Shown one piece after another: positions 1 to 6,039 of a stretch of DNA of 9,652 nucleotides. Position 1 is the stretch's first letter; the number at the start of each line of letters is the position of its first letter. The position numbers and the translations under genes are program-made. Location: contig CAMHMG010000116.1 of assembly GCA_946186175.1 (NCBI GenBank), positions 1 through 9,652 on the forward strand, written 5' to 3'. This DNA comes from an uncultured Clostridia bacterium (GTDB taxonomy: Bacteria > Bacillota > Clostridia > Lachnospirales > Lachnospiraceae). Under the pieces are notes generated by a model. It was not told where the DNA came from. It did not search any database and was given only the letters and a program-made list of their open reading frames with translations.

Positions 1-1291
1 TCATCTCATCTTCGGAAATAGTACCCTTCACATCTCCGAATAATAATGCAAGCAGGTAAAGTGAAACCAACTGTGCACTATAAGCCTTAGTAGTAGCAAC
101 CGAAATCTCCGGACCGGCATGGGTATACATTACATTGTCTGCCTCTCTGGCAATAGTTGAACCAACAACATTGACGATACCAAGCACCTTTGATCCTAAT
201 TCCTGTGCCATTCTAAGGGCTGCAAGAGAATCTGCAGTCTCACCGGACTGGCTTATAATTATTGTCAGTGAATCCGGCTCAATAATCGGATTTCTATATC
301 GAAATTCTGATGCAAGATCAACCTCAACCGGGATTCTTGTAAGCTTCTCGATAACATACTTACCATTAACTCCCACATGATATGCAGAACCACAACCAAT
401 AATATATATTCTCTTAAGCTTTGCTATCTCTTCATCTGTAAGACCTAACTCTTCTATAACTACCTTGTCACCATTAAGTCTGGGACTGATAGTATCAAGA
501 ACTGCCTTAGGCTGTTCATATATCTCCTTGAGCATAAAATGTTCATAACCACCCTTTTCAGCAGCCTCAATATCCCATTCTATGGTCTTGGTTTCCTTGT
601 CTATCGTTTCTAAATCCTCATTATAGAAAGCTACGCCTTCTCTGGTAAGCTCACAGATTTCTCTATTCTCAATAAAATACACCTCTCTGGTATATTTAAG
701 AATTGCAGGCACATCAGAAGCTATGAAATTGCCATCCTCTGTATGTCCCACAACAAGAGGAGAATCTTTTCTGACTGCAAACATCTTATCTGGGAAATCC
801 TTAAATATTATTCCTAAGGCATAAGATCCCTGCACTCTGTGCATTACCTTCTCAATTGCCTGTAACGGATTACCGTTATAATAATAATCAAGATAATGCG
901 CTATAACCTCGGTATCAGTATCTGATTTGAATACATACCCTCTTGAGATAAGCTTCTCTTTTAATACCTGATAATTCTCTATTATTCCATTATGAACAAC
1001 TGCTATTGACTTATCTTTATTATAGTGTGGATGTGCATTGTTAACAGATGGCTCTCCATGAGTAGCCCATCTTGTATGACCTATTCCCAAAGTTCCCTTA
1101 AGAGAATGACCGTCGCCTGTTAGATCTCTTAATGCTTGAAGCCTTCCTTTCGCCTTAACTACTTCAATATCATCATCACCATAAACTGCAAGACCCGCAG
1201 AATCATAGCCCCTATACTCAAGCTTTGCCAAACCATCGAGAAGAATAGGTGCCGCCTGTTCATTACCTATGTATCCAACGATACCACACAT
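1..1291 (-). CDS. glmS: Glutamine--fructose-6-phosphate aminotransferase (isomerizing), C-terminus cut off by the window edge
   Basis: GlmS makes glucosamine-6-phosphate from fructose-6-phosphate and glutamine in the cytoplasm, the first committed step to UDP-GlcNAc. The 430 residues present cover the N-terminal glutaminase domain (about 2-220) and the first SIS sugar-isomerase domain (about 290-420). The second SIS domain, roughly 180 residues of the usual ~610, lies beyond base 1. Visible motifs are the nucleophile Cys2 in MCGIVGYIG, GHTRWATHG at 71-79, HNGIIEN at 100-106, GCGSAYHVG at 299-307 and ISQSGE at 346-351. The start at 1291 is fixed by chemistry, because Cys must follow the removed Met. 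An in-frame ATG at 1315 would add eight residues and bury it. The ribosome binding site GGAGG (1299-1303) is 7 nt from this start. It has its own promoter (1359-1387). The family call is essentially certain. Confidence 0.98.
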   Translation of the reverse strand, partial: MCGIVGYIGNEQAAPILLDGLAKLEYRGYDSAGLAVYGDDDIEVVKAKGRLQALRDLTGDGHSLKGTLGIGHTRWATHGEPSVNNAHPHYNKDKSIAVVHNGIIENYQVLKEKLISRGYVFKSDTDTEVIAHYLDYYYNGNPLQAIEKVMHRVQGSYALGIIFKDFPDKMFAVRKDSPLVVGHTEDGNFIASDVPAILKYTREVYFIENREICELTREGVAFYNEDLETIDKETKTIEWDIEAAEKGGYEHFMLKEIYEQPKAVLDTISPRLNGDKVVIEELGLTDEEIAKLKRIYIIGCGSAYHVGVNGKYVIEKLTRIPVEVDLASEFRYRNPIIEPDSLTIIISQSGETADSLAALRMAQELGSKVLGIVNVVGSTIAREADNVMYTHAGPEISVATTKAYSAQLVSLYLLALLFGDVKGTISEDEM

Positions 1292-1358
1292 ATTATATCC
1301 TCCAAAAAAATTCATTATTATCTTCGCTCTTCGAGCTCGATTCGTTAACTATCATGAC

Positions 1359-1387
1359 ATTATATCACTACAAACAACCTTTTACAA
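1359..1387 (-). promoter_or_regulatory. Sigma-A promoter of glmS with extended -10
   Basis: Read on the minus strand, TTGTAA (1382-1387) is followed by a 17-nt spacer and TATAAT (1359-1364). A TG one base before the -10 box makes TGATATAAT, an extended -10. The predicted start near 1352 gives a leader of only about 60 nt. That leader contains a short GCTC/GAGC stem (1326-1336) overlapping the palindrome TCGAGCTCGA (1331-1340). The promoter lies just past the GT2 stop codon at 1420, so glmS can be expressed independently of the cassette. No intrinsic terminator is visible before it, so read-through is also possible. Confidence 0.75.
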
Positions 1388-1419
1388 TATTTGATATTGA
1401 CGAAATTATTACTATTTTA

Positions 1420-2169
1420 TTAAAATTTGTATTTTTTAATACCTTTTACTGCATAAAACAGAAAGTAGTACAGTGATCTTAATCTTCCATATCCCATATA
1501 TCTGTACACTCCGTAAGTCATCTTAGCTGATTCTAGCTTATTGGCAGATTTGGACCCCTTTACCACACGATATTTTAAAAGCGGCTCATTTATTCCATAT
1601 GCCTTATCGTATTCTTTAAGAATCGACAGCCACATAATATAATCCTCGTGTAAATGATCACAGGTCATTGGATATCTTAATGCAACCTCTCTCCTGACCA
1701 TAACACCTGAGGTACTCAACACATTTCCTTTTAAAAGTTCAGAATACGTTATCGTATCCGGGATCCCTATTATTCTGCCGGTAAGCTTCCCATTCTCATC
1801 CATAAGTTCTCTGCCTGTAGAACTCAAAACAGCACCTTTACTTTCCATAAACGAATATTGTTTAACAAGTTTATCGTCAGTCCAATAATCATCTGCATCC
1901 AAAAATGCTATATATTTTCCACCTGCCTTAACAACACCCTGATTTCTGCTGTATGCCACACCTTTGTTGCTCTCATTTAAAATATACTTAATACGTTCAT
2001 CAGCGAGATAAGACTTTACTATATCAGCAGTTTTATCAGAAGAACAATCATCAACAATAATACATTCCCAGGAAACACCCCGCTGATCAATTACTGAATC
2101 AATACATTTTTTTATATATTTCTCGCAATTATATACCGGAATAATTACCGAAACCTCTACACTTTCCAT
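1420..2169 (-). CDS. Family 2 (GT-A fold) glycosyltransferase of the cell-surface polymer cassette
   Basis: This is a cytoplasmic or membrane-associated glycosyltransferase of about 249 residues that should transfer a sugar from a nucleotide-sugar to a lipid-linked acceptor. Numbered from the ATG at 2169, the N-terminal nucleotide-binding strand is SVIIPVYN (7-14), followed by VDDCSSD (39-45), the metal-binding DADD (91-94), and HEDY (174-177), whose Glu-Asp is the usual catalytic-base region. The C-terminus is aromatic and basic with no clear membrane span. A GTG at 2178 could add three residues. Neither start has a recognisable Shine-Dalgarno sequence, and an in-frame stop lies just upstream, so no longer form exists. 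It follows tarJ by about 50 bases and is probably co-transcribed with tarI and tarJ. The sugar donor and acceptor cannot be read from the sequence. Confidence 0.9.
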   Translation of the reverse strand: MESVEVSVIIPVYNCEKYIKKCIDSVIDQRGVSWECIIVDDCSSDKTADIVKSYLADERIKYILNESNKGVAYSRNQGVVKAGGKYIAFLDADDYWTDDKLVKQYSFMESKGAVLSSTGRELMDENGKLTGRIIGIPDTITYSELLKGNVLSTSGVMVRREVALRYPMTCDHLHEDYIMWLSILKEYDKAYGINEPLLKYRVVKGSKSANKLESAKMTYGVYRYMGYGRLRSLYYFLFYAVKGIKKYKF

Positions 2170-2219
2170 ATACAACACATTCGTAACTATTCAACATATT
2201 AATAGCTACATACTTTCTA

Positions 2220-3245
2220 TTATTTCTCCCAGATCATTACGGTTTTACCGATAAGCTTATGACTATCTTTCTCAAATGCTCTGGCTATATCTCGTATTTC
2301 CCTGATCACTATCTGCTCACCTACGATATTTTCAAGATAATCCAGAACCTCCGGCTTTTCTCTATAGAGGTTAACCAGATTGACAAAATCTGTTCTTCCG
2401 CTTCTGCTGCTTCCTATAATCCGCAGTCCTTTTTCAAGAACCATTCTTGTGTTGATAGGAGCAAGCTCTTCCGACACTCCCAGAATACCTATTGTACCTT
2501 CAGGTCTGATATAATCAATTATCTGATTGATAGCTTTATGAGCTCCACCGCCGCCTACACATTCAAACGCATGATCCATCGAGAAATCATCGGGTATCTG
2601 ACTAATCTGATAACAGCCATCCGCAAAGGTGAAATCCTGAAGCTTTGATTCATTCTTACCAAACACATAGACTTCGATTTCCGGATACAGCGTCTTTAAC
2701 AAAAGAGAGGTAATATAGCCAAGATTACCGTCTCCCCAGACACCGATACGTTCTCTTCGTGTGTGGGCAGTCTTCATAAACCTTGATATCGAGTGCATAC
2801 TTACACTGACCAGCTCACTAAATGCCGCAACCGTATAATTGATATCTTCAGGTAACAGCACTAATCTGTCTGCTGTAGTCTGCACATATTCCTGAAGGAA
2901 ACCGTCAGTGCCGCTTGCACGAAATTTCGAACTTCTAAGATAATTTTCAGCTATTATCGGGTCACTTTCCATCGGGAGATTCGGAATCATAACTACCGGG
3001 TCACCTATATTAAACTCTCCCGTTGGATCATATACAACTCTTCCTATCGCCTCATGTATAAGTGCCATCGGAAGCTTTTTCTTTAATACCTCCTGTGGTC
3101 TGATACCCTGATAGTATCTCTGGTCTGCATTACATATAGATAAATGAGTTGGTCTTACTATTATATGCTTATCATCTATTGTAATATCTTTATATACTAA
3201 CTCAAACTGTCTTGGACGCTTCAATTGATATACTGCACTAAGCAT
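2220..3245 (-). CDS. tarJ: Ribulose-5-phosphate reductase / ribitol-5-phosphate dehydrogenase (TarJ family)
   Basis: TarJ is a medium-chain dehydrogenase that reduces ribulose-5-P to ribitol-5-P with NADPH, feeding CDP-ribitol synthesis. The 341-residue protein has the length and collinear motifs I remember for staphylococcal TarJ. Visible features are YQL near the start, SICNADQRYY (36-45) with zinc ligand Cys38, LIHEAIG (62-68) with His64-Glu65, IAENYL (98-103), a Rossmann loop GDGNLGY (171-177), HAFECVGG (225-232) and GSSRSG (278-283). It lacks the four-cysteine structural-zinc lobe of classical alcohol dehydrogenases, as I recall for the TarJ family. The start is supported by AGGAGG (3252-3257) 6 nt upstream. 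It sits downstream of tarI, its biochemical partner, but is separated from it by 143 bases holding a long hairpin. A general zinc dehydrogenase is the alternative, made unlikely by tarI next door. Confidence 0.95.
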   Translation of the reverse strand: MLSAVYQLKRPRQFELVYKDITIDDKHIIVRPTHLSICNADQRYYQGIRPQEVLKKKLPMALIHEAIGRVVYDPTGEFNIGDPVVMIPNLPMESDPIIAENYLRSSKFRASGTDGFLQEYVQTTADRLVLLPEDINYTVAAFSELVSVSMHSISRFMKTAHTRRERIGVWGDGNLGYITSLLLKTLYPEIEVYVFGKNESKLQDFTFADGCYQISQIPDDFSMDHAFECVGGGGAHKAINQIIDYIRPEGTIGILGVSEELAPINTRMVLEKGLRIIGSSRSGRTDFVNLVNLYREKPEVLDYLENIVGEQIVIREIRDIARAFEKDSHKLIGKTVMIWEK

Positions 3246-3267
3246 ACGACACCTCCTATTAATTACT

Positions 3268-3328
3268 ATGAAAGTTAACGAATCAAGCCGGGCTGGCGTA
3301 GATGAGTATTACTTTCATGTATACATGA
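3268..3328 (-). other. Inverted repeat plus 14-bp palindrome upstream of tarJ
   Basis: ATGAAAGT (3268-3275) and ACTTTCAT (3311-3318) are exact inverted copies 35 bases apart. The right arm runs into a perfect 14-bp palindrome, TCATGTATACATGA (3315-3328). The loop holds a GC-rich AGCC/GGCT stretch. The 8-bp stem ends about 10 bases before the tarJ Shine-Dalgarno sequence (3252-3257), so it could affect tarJ translation or bind a dimeric regulator. It is not followed by a U-tract, so it is not a normal terminator. Function is unknown. Confidence 0.5.
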
Positions 3329-3329
3329 T

Positions 3330-3380
3330 GCACTTGGTTTACGTTGCGCTCCTATAGAAGGGCAACTTAAACCCTAGTGC
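3330..3380 (-). other. 51-nt hairpin in the tarI-tarJ intercistronic region
   Basis: Read as minus-strand RNA, this folds by hand into about 20 base pairs: GCACU/AGUGC, a small AG/A internal loop, GGUUUA/UAAACC, an A-G mismatch, GUUGC/GCAAC, a C-C mismatch, and CUUC/GGAG closing a UAUA loop. One pair in the last helix is U-G on the minus strand but would be C-A on the plus strand, which favours a role in the tarI-tarJ transcript. It begins within 10 bases of the tarI stop. No U-tract follows, so a transcript processing or stability element is more likely than a terminator. This is hand folding only. Confidence 0.6.
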
Positions 3381-3388
3381 TGCTCTGT

Positions 3389-4102
3389 TTATTCGGAAAG
3401 CAACGACTCCGCAACACGAAGATCATATGGATAGGTTATTTTAATATTAGACTCTTCCCCTTCAACAAGATGAACTTTTTCACCCTTGATAACTAAAATC
3501 TTACATGCATCAGTAAGAATCTTCTTCTCCTCAGCATTTAATCCCTCATAAAGTTCTCTTAAATGCAAAGCCTTAAAGGATTGAGGCGTCTGTCCCTGAT
3601 ACATCATCGAACGGTCAGGAATAGTTGAAATAAGCTGATGATCCTTGCTCTCAACTATCGTATCGGTTGCAGGAACTACCGTATCACATGCGCCGAACTC
3701 CTTGGCATACTTGATATTTTCTTCAAGTATTCTGTGAGTGACAAAAGGTCTAACCGAATCATGTGTAACGATAATGGTGTCCTCATTAAGCTTGCCCTGC
3801 TCTTCGATATATCTGATTGAATTCATTATTGTTTCATTTCTTGTTGCACCGCCGCTAATAACGACAACGTTATCTATTCCCGGAATATATTTTTTGATAA
3901 GATCCTCCGTATGTTTGATCCACTGCTTTGGAGAAAGCACCAATATCTTGTCAAACTGAGGATTCATAACAAATTTCTCAATCGTGTGGATTATTATCGG
4001 CTTGCCGCCGATCTCCATGAACTGCTTCGGTTTCTCAACATTTCCCATACGGGTTCCTATTCCCCCCGCTAATACTACTCCAAACACATTACTGTCCTGC
4101 AT
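3389..4102 (-). CDS. tarI: D-ribitol-5-phosphate cytidylyltransferase
   Basis: TarI transfers CMP from CTP to ribitol-5-phosphate, giving the CDP-ribitol used by teichoic-acid polymerases. The 237 residues form one IspD-like nucleotidyltransferase domain. Visible motifs are the CTP-binding LAGGIGTRMG (11-20) followed by KPKQF (24-28), GGATRNET (84-91), HDSVRPF (114-120), the basic/aromatic segment ending QGQTPQSF (169-176) and NIKIT (219-223). IspD (the isoprenoid enzyme) shares the fold. The choice of TarI rests on the GGxGxRMG loop, the MYQGQTPQSF segment, and tarJ directly downstream. The start is supported by AAGGAGG (4110-4116) 7 nt upstream of the ATG. The 272-base gap before it has several potential stem-loops but no promoter that I can support, so it is probably transcribed with the upstream transferase gene. 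Confidence 0.95.
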   Translation of the reverse strand: MQDSNVFGVVLAGGIGTRMGNVEKPKQFMEIGGKPIIIHTIEKFVMNPQFDKILVLSPKQWIKHTEDLIKKYIPGIDNVVVISGGATRNETIMNSIRYIEEQGKLNEDTIIVTHDSVRPFVTHRILEENIKYAKEFGACDTVVPATDTIVESKDHQLISTIPDRSMMYQGQTPQSFKALHLRELYEGLNAEEKKILTDACKILVIKGEKVHLVEGEESNIKITYPYDLRVAESLLSE

Positions 4103-4129
4103 TACATTTCCTCCTTTTTTAACATATTT

Positions 4130-4205
4130 CGTATCTATTCAGCTATGCTTCATAGATACGCGACAGGCATGGTGCTGACGCACATTCCAGTATGCCTGTC
4201 GTATC
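4130..4205 (-). other. Two mutually exclusive hairpins upstream of tarI
   Basis: GATACG (4155-4160, plus strand) can pair with CGTATC on either side, at 4130-4135 or at 4200-4205. The left option is an 8-bp stem, CGTATCTA (4130-4137) with TAGATACG (4153-4160). The right option extends a stem ACAGGCAT (4163-4170) with ATGCCTGT (4192-4199), with a 2-nt bulge, around an inner GTGC/GCAC hairpin (4172-4183). Because the same six bases serve both, the two folds compete. The left stem ends 13 bases before the tarI Shine-Dalgarno sequence. No U-tract is present, so translation control is easier to imagine than attenuation. A regulatory role is inference. Confidence 0.5.
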
Positions 4206-4225
4206 GTAAAGTTTACCTTTTCGTA

Positions 4226-4266
4226 CGTATCTTGCAGTAAATGCAAGATACTACCTGAACAGTTAC
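4226..4266 (-). repeat. Dispersed intergenic repeat, copy A
   Basis: This 41-base stretch matches 5993-6033 at 35 of 41 positions without gaps, and the first 21 bases are identical. It contains a perfect 9-bp stem with a 7-nt loop, GTATCTTGC (4227-4235) and GCAAGATAC (4243-4251). On the minus strand a second small stem, ACUG/UAGU, lies just before it. Both copies lie 3' of a co-oriented gene: copy A about 108 bases after the initiating transferase, copy B 6 bases after the TagF-like gene. It is followed by no U-tract. Confidence 0.75.
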
Positions 4267-4279
4267 CATATATCTAATT

Positions 4280-4341
4280 AGGTAATTGCGAAACTCTAAT
4301 TTTCTTTAATATACTCTTTTCAATGAGTTTCGCAATCACCT
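4280..4341 (-). other. 17-bp inverted repeat downstream of the initiating transferase gene
   Basis: The arms 4280-4296 and 4325-4341 match as inverted repeats at 16 of 17 positions, with 12 consecutive perfect pairs (ATTGCGAAACTC/GAGTTTCGCAAT) next to a 28-base AT-rich loop. The one mispair is G-U in minus-strand RNA and A-C in plus-strand RNA, which points to a structure in the operon transcript. It starts 33 bases after the stop codon at 4375. It could protect the 3' end of the upstream message or be part of a miniature mobile element. No U-tract follows in the minus direction, so it is not called a terminator. Confidence 0.65.
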
Positions 4342-4374
4342 GACATATTCTACACTATCATTTATATGTTACAA

Positions 4375-5745
4375 TTACTCCCTGTGCGGATTCTCTCTGA
4401 CAGCCGTTGTCTGATCAAGATCAATTCCTTCAGTATTATCCTTCTGGAATAATATCTTAAATGTCAACAGAAGCAGTTTGATATCTAACCAAAAAGAATA
4501 ATCTTCTATATATGTCAGATCAAGCTTTAGCTTGTCATACGGCGTTGTATTGTACTTGCCATATACCTGCGCATATCCGGTAAGGCCCGCTTTGACCTTC
4601 AATCTGAAATTAAATTCCGGGATAATTTTCTGATATTTTTCAGCTATCTCCGGCCGTTCAGGTCTCGGTCCCACAAGAGACATATCACCCTTAATTATAT
4701 TGATGACCTGTGGAAATTCATCAAAATGCAACGAACGCAGAACTCTTCCAACAGGAGTGATTCTGTCATCTCCCTTTTGCGCAAGCTGAATTCCATTCTT
4801 CTCAGAATTAATACACATACTCCTGAACTTGTATATCTTAAATATCTTACCATCCTCCGTCAGTCTTTCCTGGGAATAGAGAACCGGGCCACCGTCATAT
4901 AATTTGATGCATAATGCAATCAATATAAATAATGGCATTAAAATAATCGATACCGGAATAGTTAAAACAAGGTCTAATATTCGCTTAAACATAAGCTGGT
5001 CTCCAGTCAACCCCTTATTTCTCGATAAGAGGAGCGGCGTGTCAAATAAATGAATATTATCCGAACCCATAAGCAGGATATCTGAAAGTTTAGGTGTTAC
5101 ATATGTTCTTACAGACAGCTCAAAGCACCTTTTTAATATGATATTCCTTTCATATGCTGAAATATCATAGATCAAAACCGCCTCATAGTTTGCCAGACTG
5201 TCACAAATGTTGTCAAGTCCTTCGTCAAGCTGCATGATATCACAGATTTTATATTTGTCCCTTCTTGTTCCTAACTTGTTAAGAATTTCCTTTGGAGAAC
5301 GATCGTCATAAATCAGCAGCATTTGTCTTGGTGGATATAACAATGCATATATCGACTTACATATGAATATCCATATCAGTATTACAACCACCTGCAGAAC
5401 TGTCATTACAAGTAAAGGTTTTGCCGTAAGATACTCCCGGCTGATAAGGCATATCTGAAAGTATGCAATAACGTTTGTAGCTAAAAGAGACAACATCTGC
5501 GAATAAAGAACATCCATCAATCGTAGATATCCAATCTTAAATCCACCATACAGATTGGTTATCAGGTACATGATCAATGTATAAAAACCGATCACGGCCC
5601 AGTCACCACGTCTAAAAAAAGGGGTTTCCAACTGTTTCTGGTAAAAGCCATACCACAGATAAGCAAACATTACAGTGTGTATCGCAAGTATGATAAATCC
5701 TTCAAAAAATGTTATTACCCTCTTAAATCTGTCTCTCTTACGCAT
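4375..5745 (-). CDS. Polyprenyl-phosphate sugar-phosphate transferase starting surface glycan synthesis (WbaP/CpsE type)
   Basis: This membrane enzyme moves a sugar-1-phosphate from a nucleotide-sugar to undecaprenyl phosphate, the first membrane step in capsule or polysaccharide assembly. The 456 residues show the full-length polyisoprenyl-phosphate hexose-1-phosphate transferase layout. There are four predicted N-terminal membrane helices (about 9-31, 47-66, 78-101, 110-136), a soluble Rossmann-like middle domain (about 140-245), a membrane-inserted helix (253-281) and the C-terminal catalytic domain. Key motifs are KFRSM (306-310), the catalytic Asp342-Glu343 in FDEFPQ, LVGPRPERPE (357-366) and GLTGYAQV (387-394). 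The start is ATG with GGGAG (5756-5760) 10 nt upstream and a closer weak AGGA. A promoter at 5959-5986 gives it a leader of about 200 nt carrying two identical repeat units. Which sugar it transfers cannot be read from the sequence. It takes the place that TagO holds in classical teichoic-acid pathways. Confidence 0.94.
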   Translation of the reverse strand: MRKRDRFKRVITFFEGFIILAIHTVMFAYLWYGFYQKQLETPFFRRGDWAVIGFYTLIMYLITNLYGGFKIGYLRLMDVLYSQMLSLLATNVIAYFQICLISREYLTAKPLLVMTVLQVVVILIWIFICKSIYALLYPPRQMLLIYDDRSPKEILNKLGTRRDKYKICDIMQLDEGLDNICDSLANYEAVLIYDISAYERNIILKRCFELSVRTYVTPKLSDILLMGSDNIHLFDTPLLLSRNKGLTGDQLMFKRILDLVLTIPVSIILMPLFILIALCIKLYDGGPVLYSQERLTEDGKIFKIYKFRSMCINSEKNGIQLAQKGDDRITPVGRVLRSLHFDEFPQVINIIKGDMSLVGPRPERPEIAEKYQKIIPEFNFRLKVKAGLTGYAQVYGKYNTTPYDKLKLDLTYIEDYSFWLDIKLLLLTFKILFQKDNTEGIDLDQTTAVRENPHRE

Positions 5746-5769
5746 TTCCTATTATCTCCCAAAACCTAA

Positions 5770-5785
5770 TATACATCCATGTATA
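5770..5785 (-). other. Short AT-rich hairpin before the transferase start
   Basis: TATACAT and ATGTATA pair perfectly around two bases. The site lies between the end of the tandem repeat and the GGGAG ribosome binding site of the 5745 gene. It could be a minor leader stem, but it is weak, AT-rich and may be chance. Confidence 0.3.
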
Positions 5786-5788
5786 ATA

Positions 5789-5967
5789 TATCACGTCGAC
5801 TGTCGTCTCCGTGTAGACATTCGCAAAATATCCGATTTTGCACACAAGTGTGCAAATCGGCTACTTTGCTCATTGTATCACGTCGACTGTCGTCTCCGTG
5901 TAGACATTCGCAAAATATCCGATTTTGCACACAAGTGTGCAAATCGGCTACTTTGCTCATTGTATCA
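5789..5967 (-). repeat. Exact tandem duplication of an 87-bp palindromic element
   Basis: Bases 5789-5875 and 5876-5962 are identical, and a five-base start of a third unit (TATCA) follows to 5967. Each unit contains one long hairpin (5823-5869 and 5910-5956). In minus-strand RNA it has about 21 pairs: GCAAAGUA/UAUUUUGC including one G-U, a G-A mismatch, CCGAUUU/AAAUCGG, then a one-base bulge and GCACAC/GUGUGC around UU. The rest of each unit holds shorter complementary GTCT/AGAC segments and a GTCGAC palindrome. The period is a multiple of three, so spurious reading frames stay open across it on both strands. Given the promoter at 5959-5986, both units should lie in the 5' leader of the initiating transferase. 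There are no spacers, so it is not CRISPR. Confidence 0.9.
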
Positions 5968-5986
5968 TATCATTTATATTTGTCAA
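5959..5986 (-). promoter_or_regulatory. Sigma-A promoter driving the initiating transferase gene
   Basis: On the minus strand a consensus -35 TTGACA (5981-5986) is followed by a 16-nt spacer and TACAAT (5959-5964), with an extended -10 TG giving TGATACAAT. The predicted start is near 5952, inside repeat unit 2. The -10 box itself straddles the end of that unit, while the -35 lies in unique sequence. The same TGATACAAT recurs at the junction of the two units but has no -35 there. This promoter would let the downstream half of the cassette be expressed separately from glmM and the TagF-like genes. Confidence 0.75.
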
Positions 5987-5992
5987 AATTAT

Positions 5993-6033
5993 CGTATCTT
6001 GCAGTAAATGCAATATGCTGTCTGAGCAGCTAC
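5993..6033 (-). repeat. Dispersed intergenic repeat, copy B
   Basis: This is the partner of 4226-4266, with 35 of 41 identical bases. It begins 6 bases after the stop codon of the TagF-like gene and ends just before the -35 box at 5981-5986. In minus-strand RNA the small stem reads GCUG/CAGC where copy A reads ACUG/UAGU. The outer pair has changed from A-U to G-C, and the inner one from G-U to G-C, so both copies still pair. The larger stem of copy A is weakened here by two mismatches. Confidence 0.75.
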
Positions 6034-6039
6034 AAATCA

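Noticed and set aside
1292..1358. glmS ribozyme
   Set aside because: The leader after the promoter is about 60 nt and lacks the conserved core expected of the ribozyme.
1339..3284. Shared 12-mer AGTTAACGAATC in the glmS leader (minus, 1339-1350) and the tarJ leader (plus, 3273-3284)
   Set aside because: It is in opposite orientations, flanking similarity ends at once, and a 12-base match is expected by chance in a window of this size.
3389..4102. IspD (2-C-methyl-D-erythritol 4-phosphate cytidylyltransferase) instead of TarI
   Set aside because: Same fold, but the sequence resembles TarI throughout and the next gene is tarJ.
4226..4341. Rho-independent terminators at the intergenic hairpins
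   Set aside because: None of the stems is followed by a run of T in the direction of transcription, or in the other direction, so termination is not supported.
5766..5960. Minus-strand frame of 64 codons spanning the tandem repeat, with a 29-residue repeated peptide
   Set aside because: It exists because 87 is a multiple of three. It has no ribosome binding site, and its ATG lies inside the -10 box of the predicted promoter, so it would not be in the transcript. Plus-strand frames over the same repeat are equally open.
5789..5967. CRISPR-like array
   Set aside because: Only two long adjacent copies with no spacers, and no cas genes.
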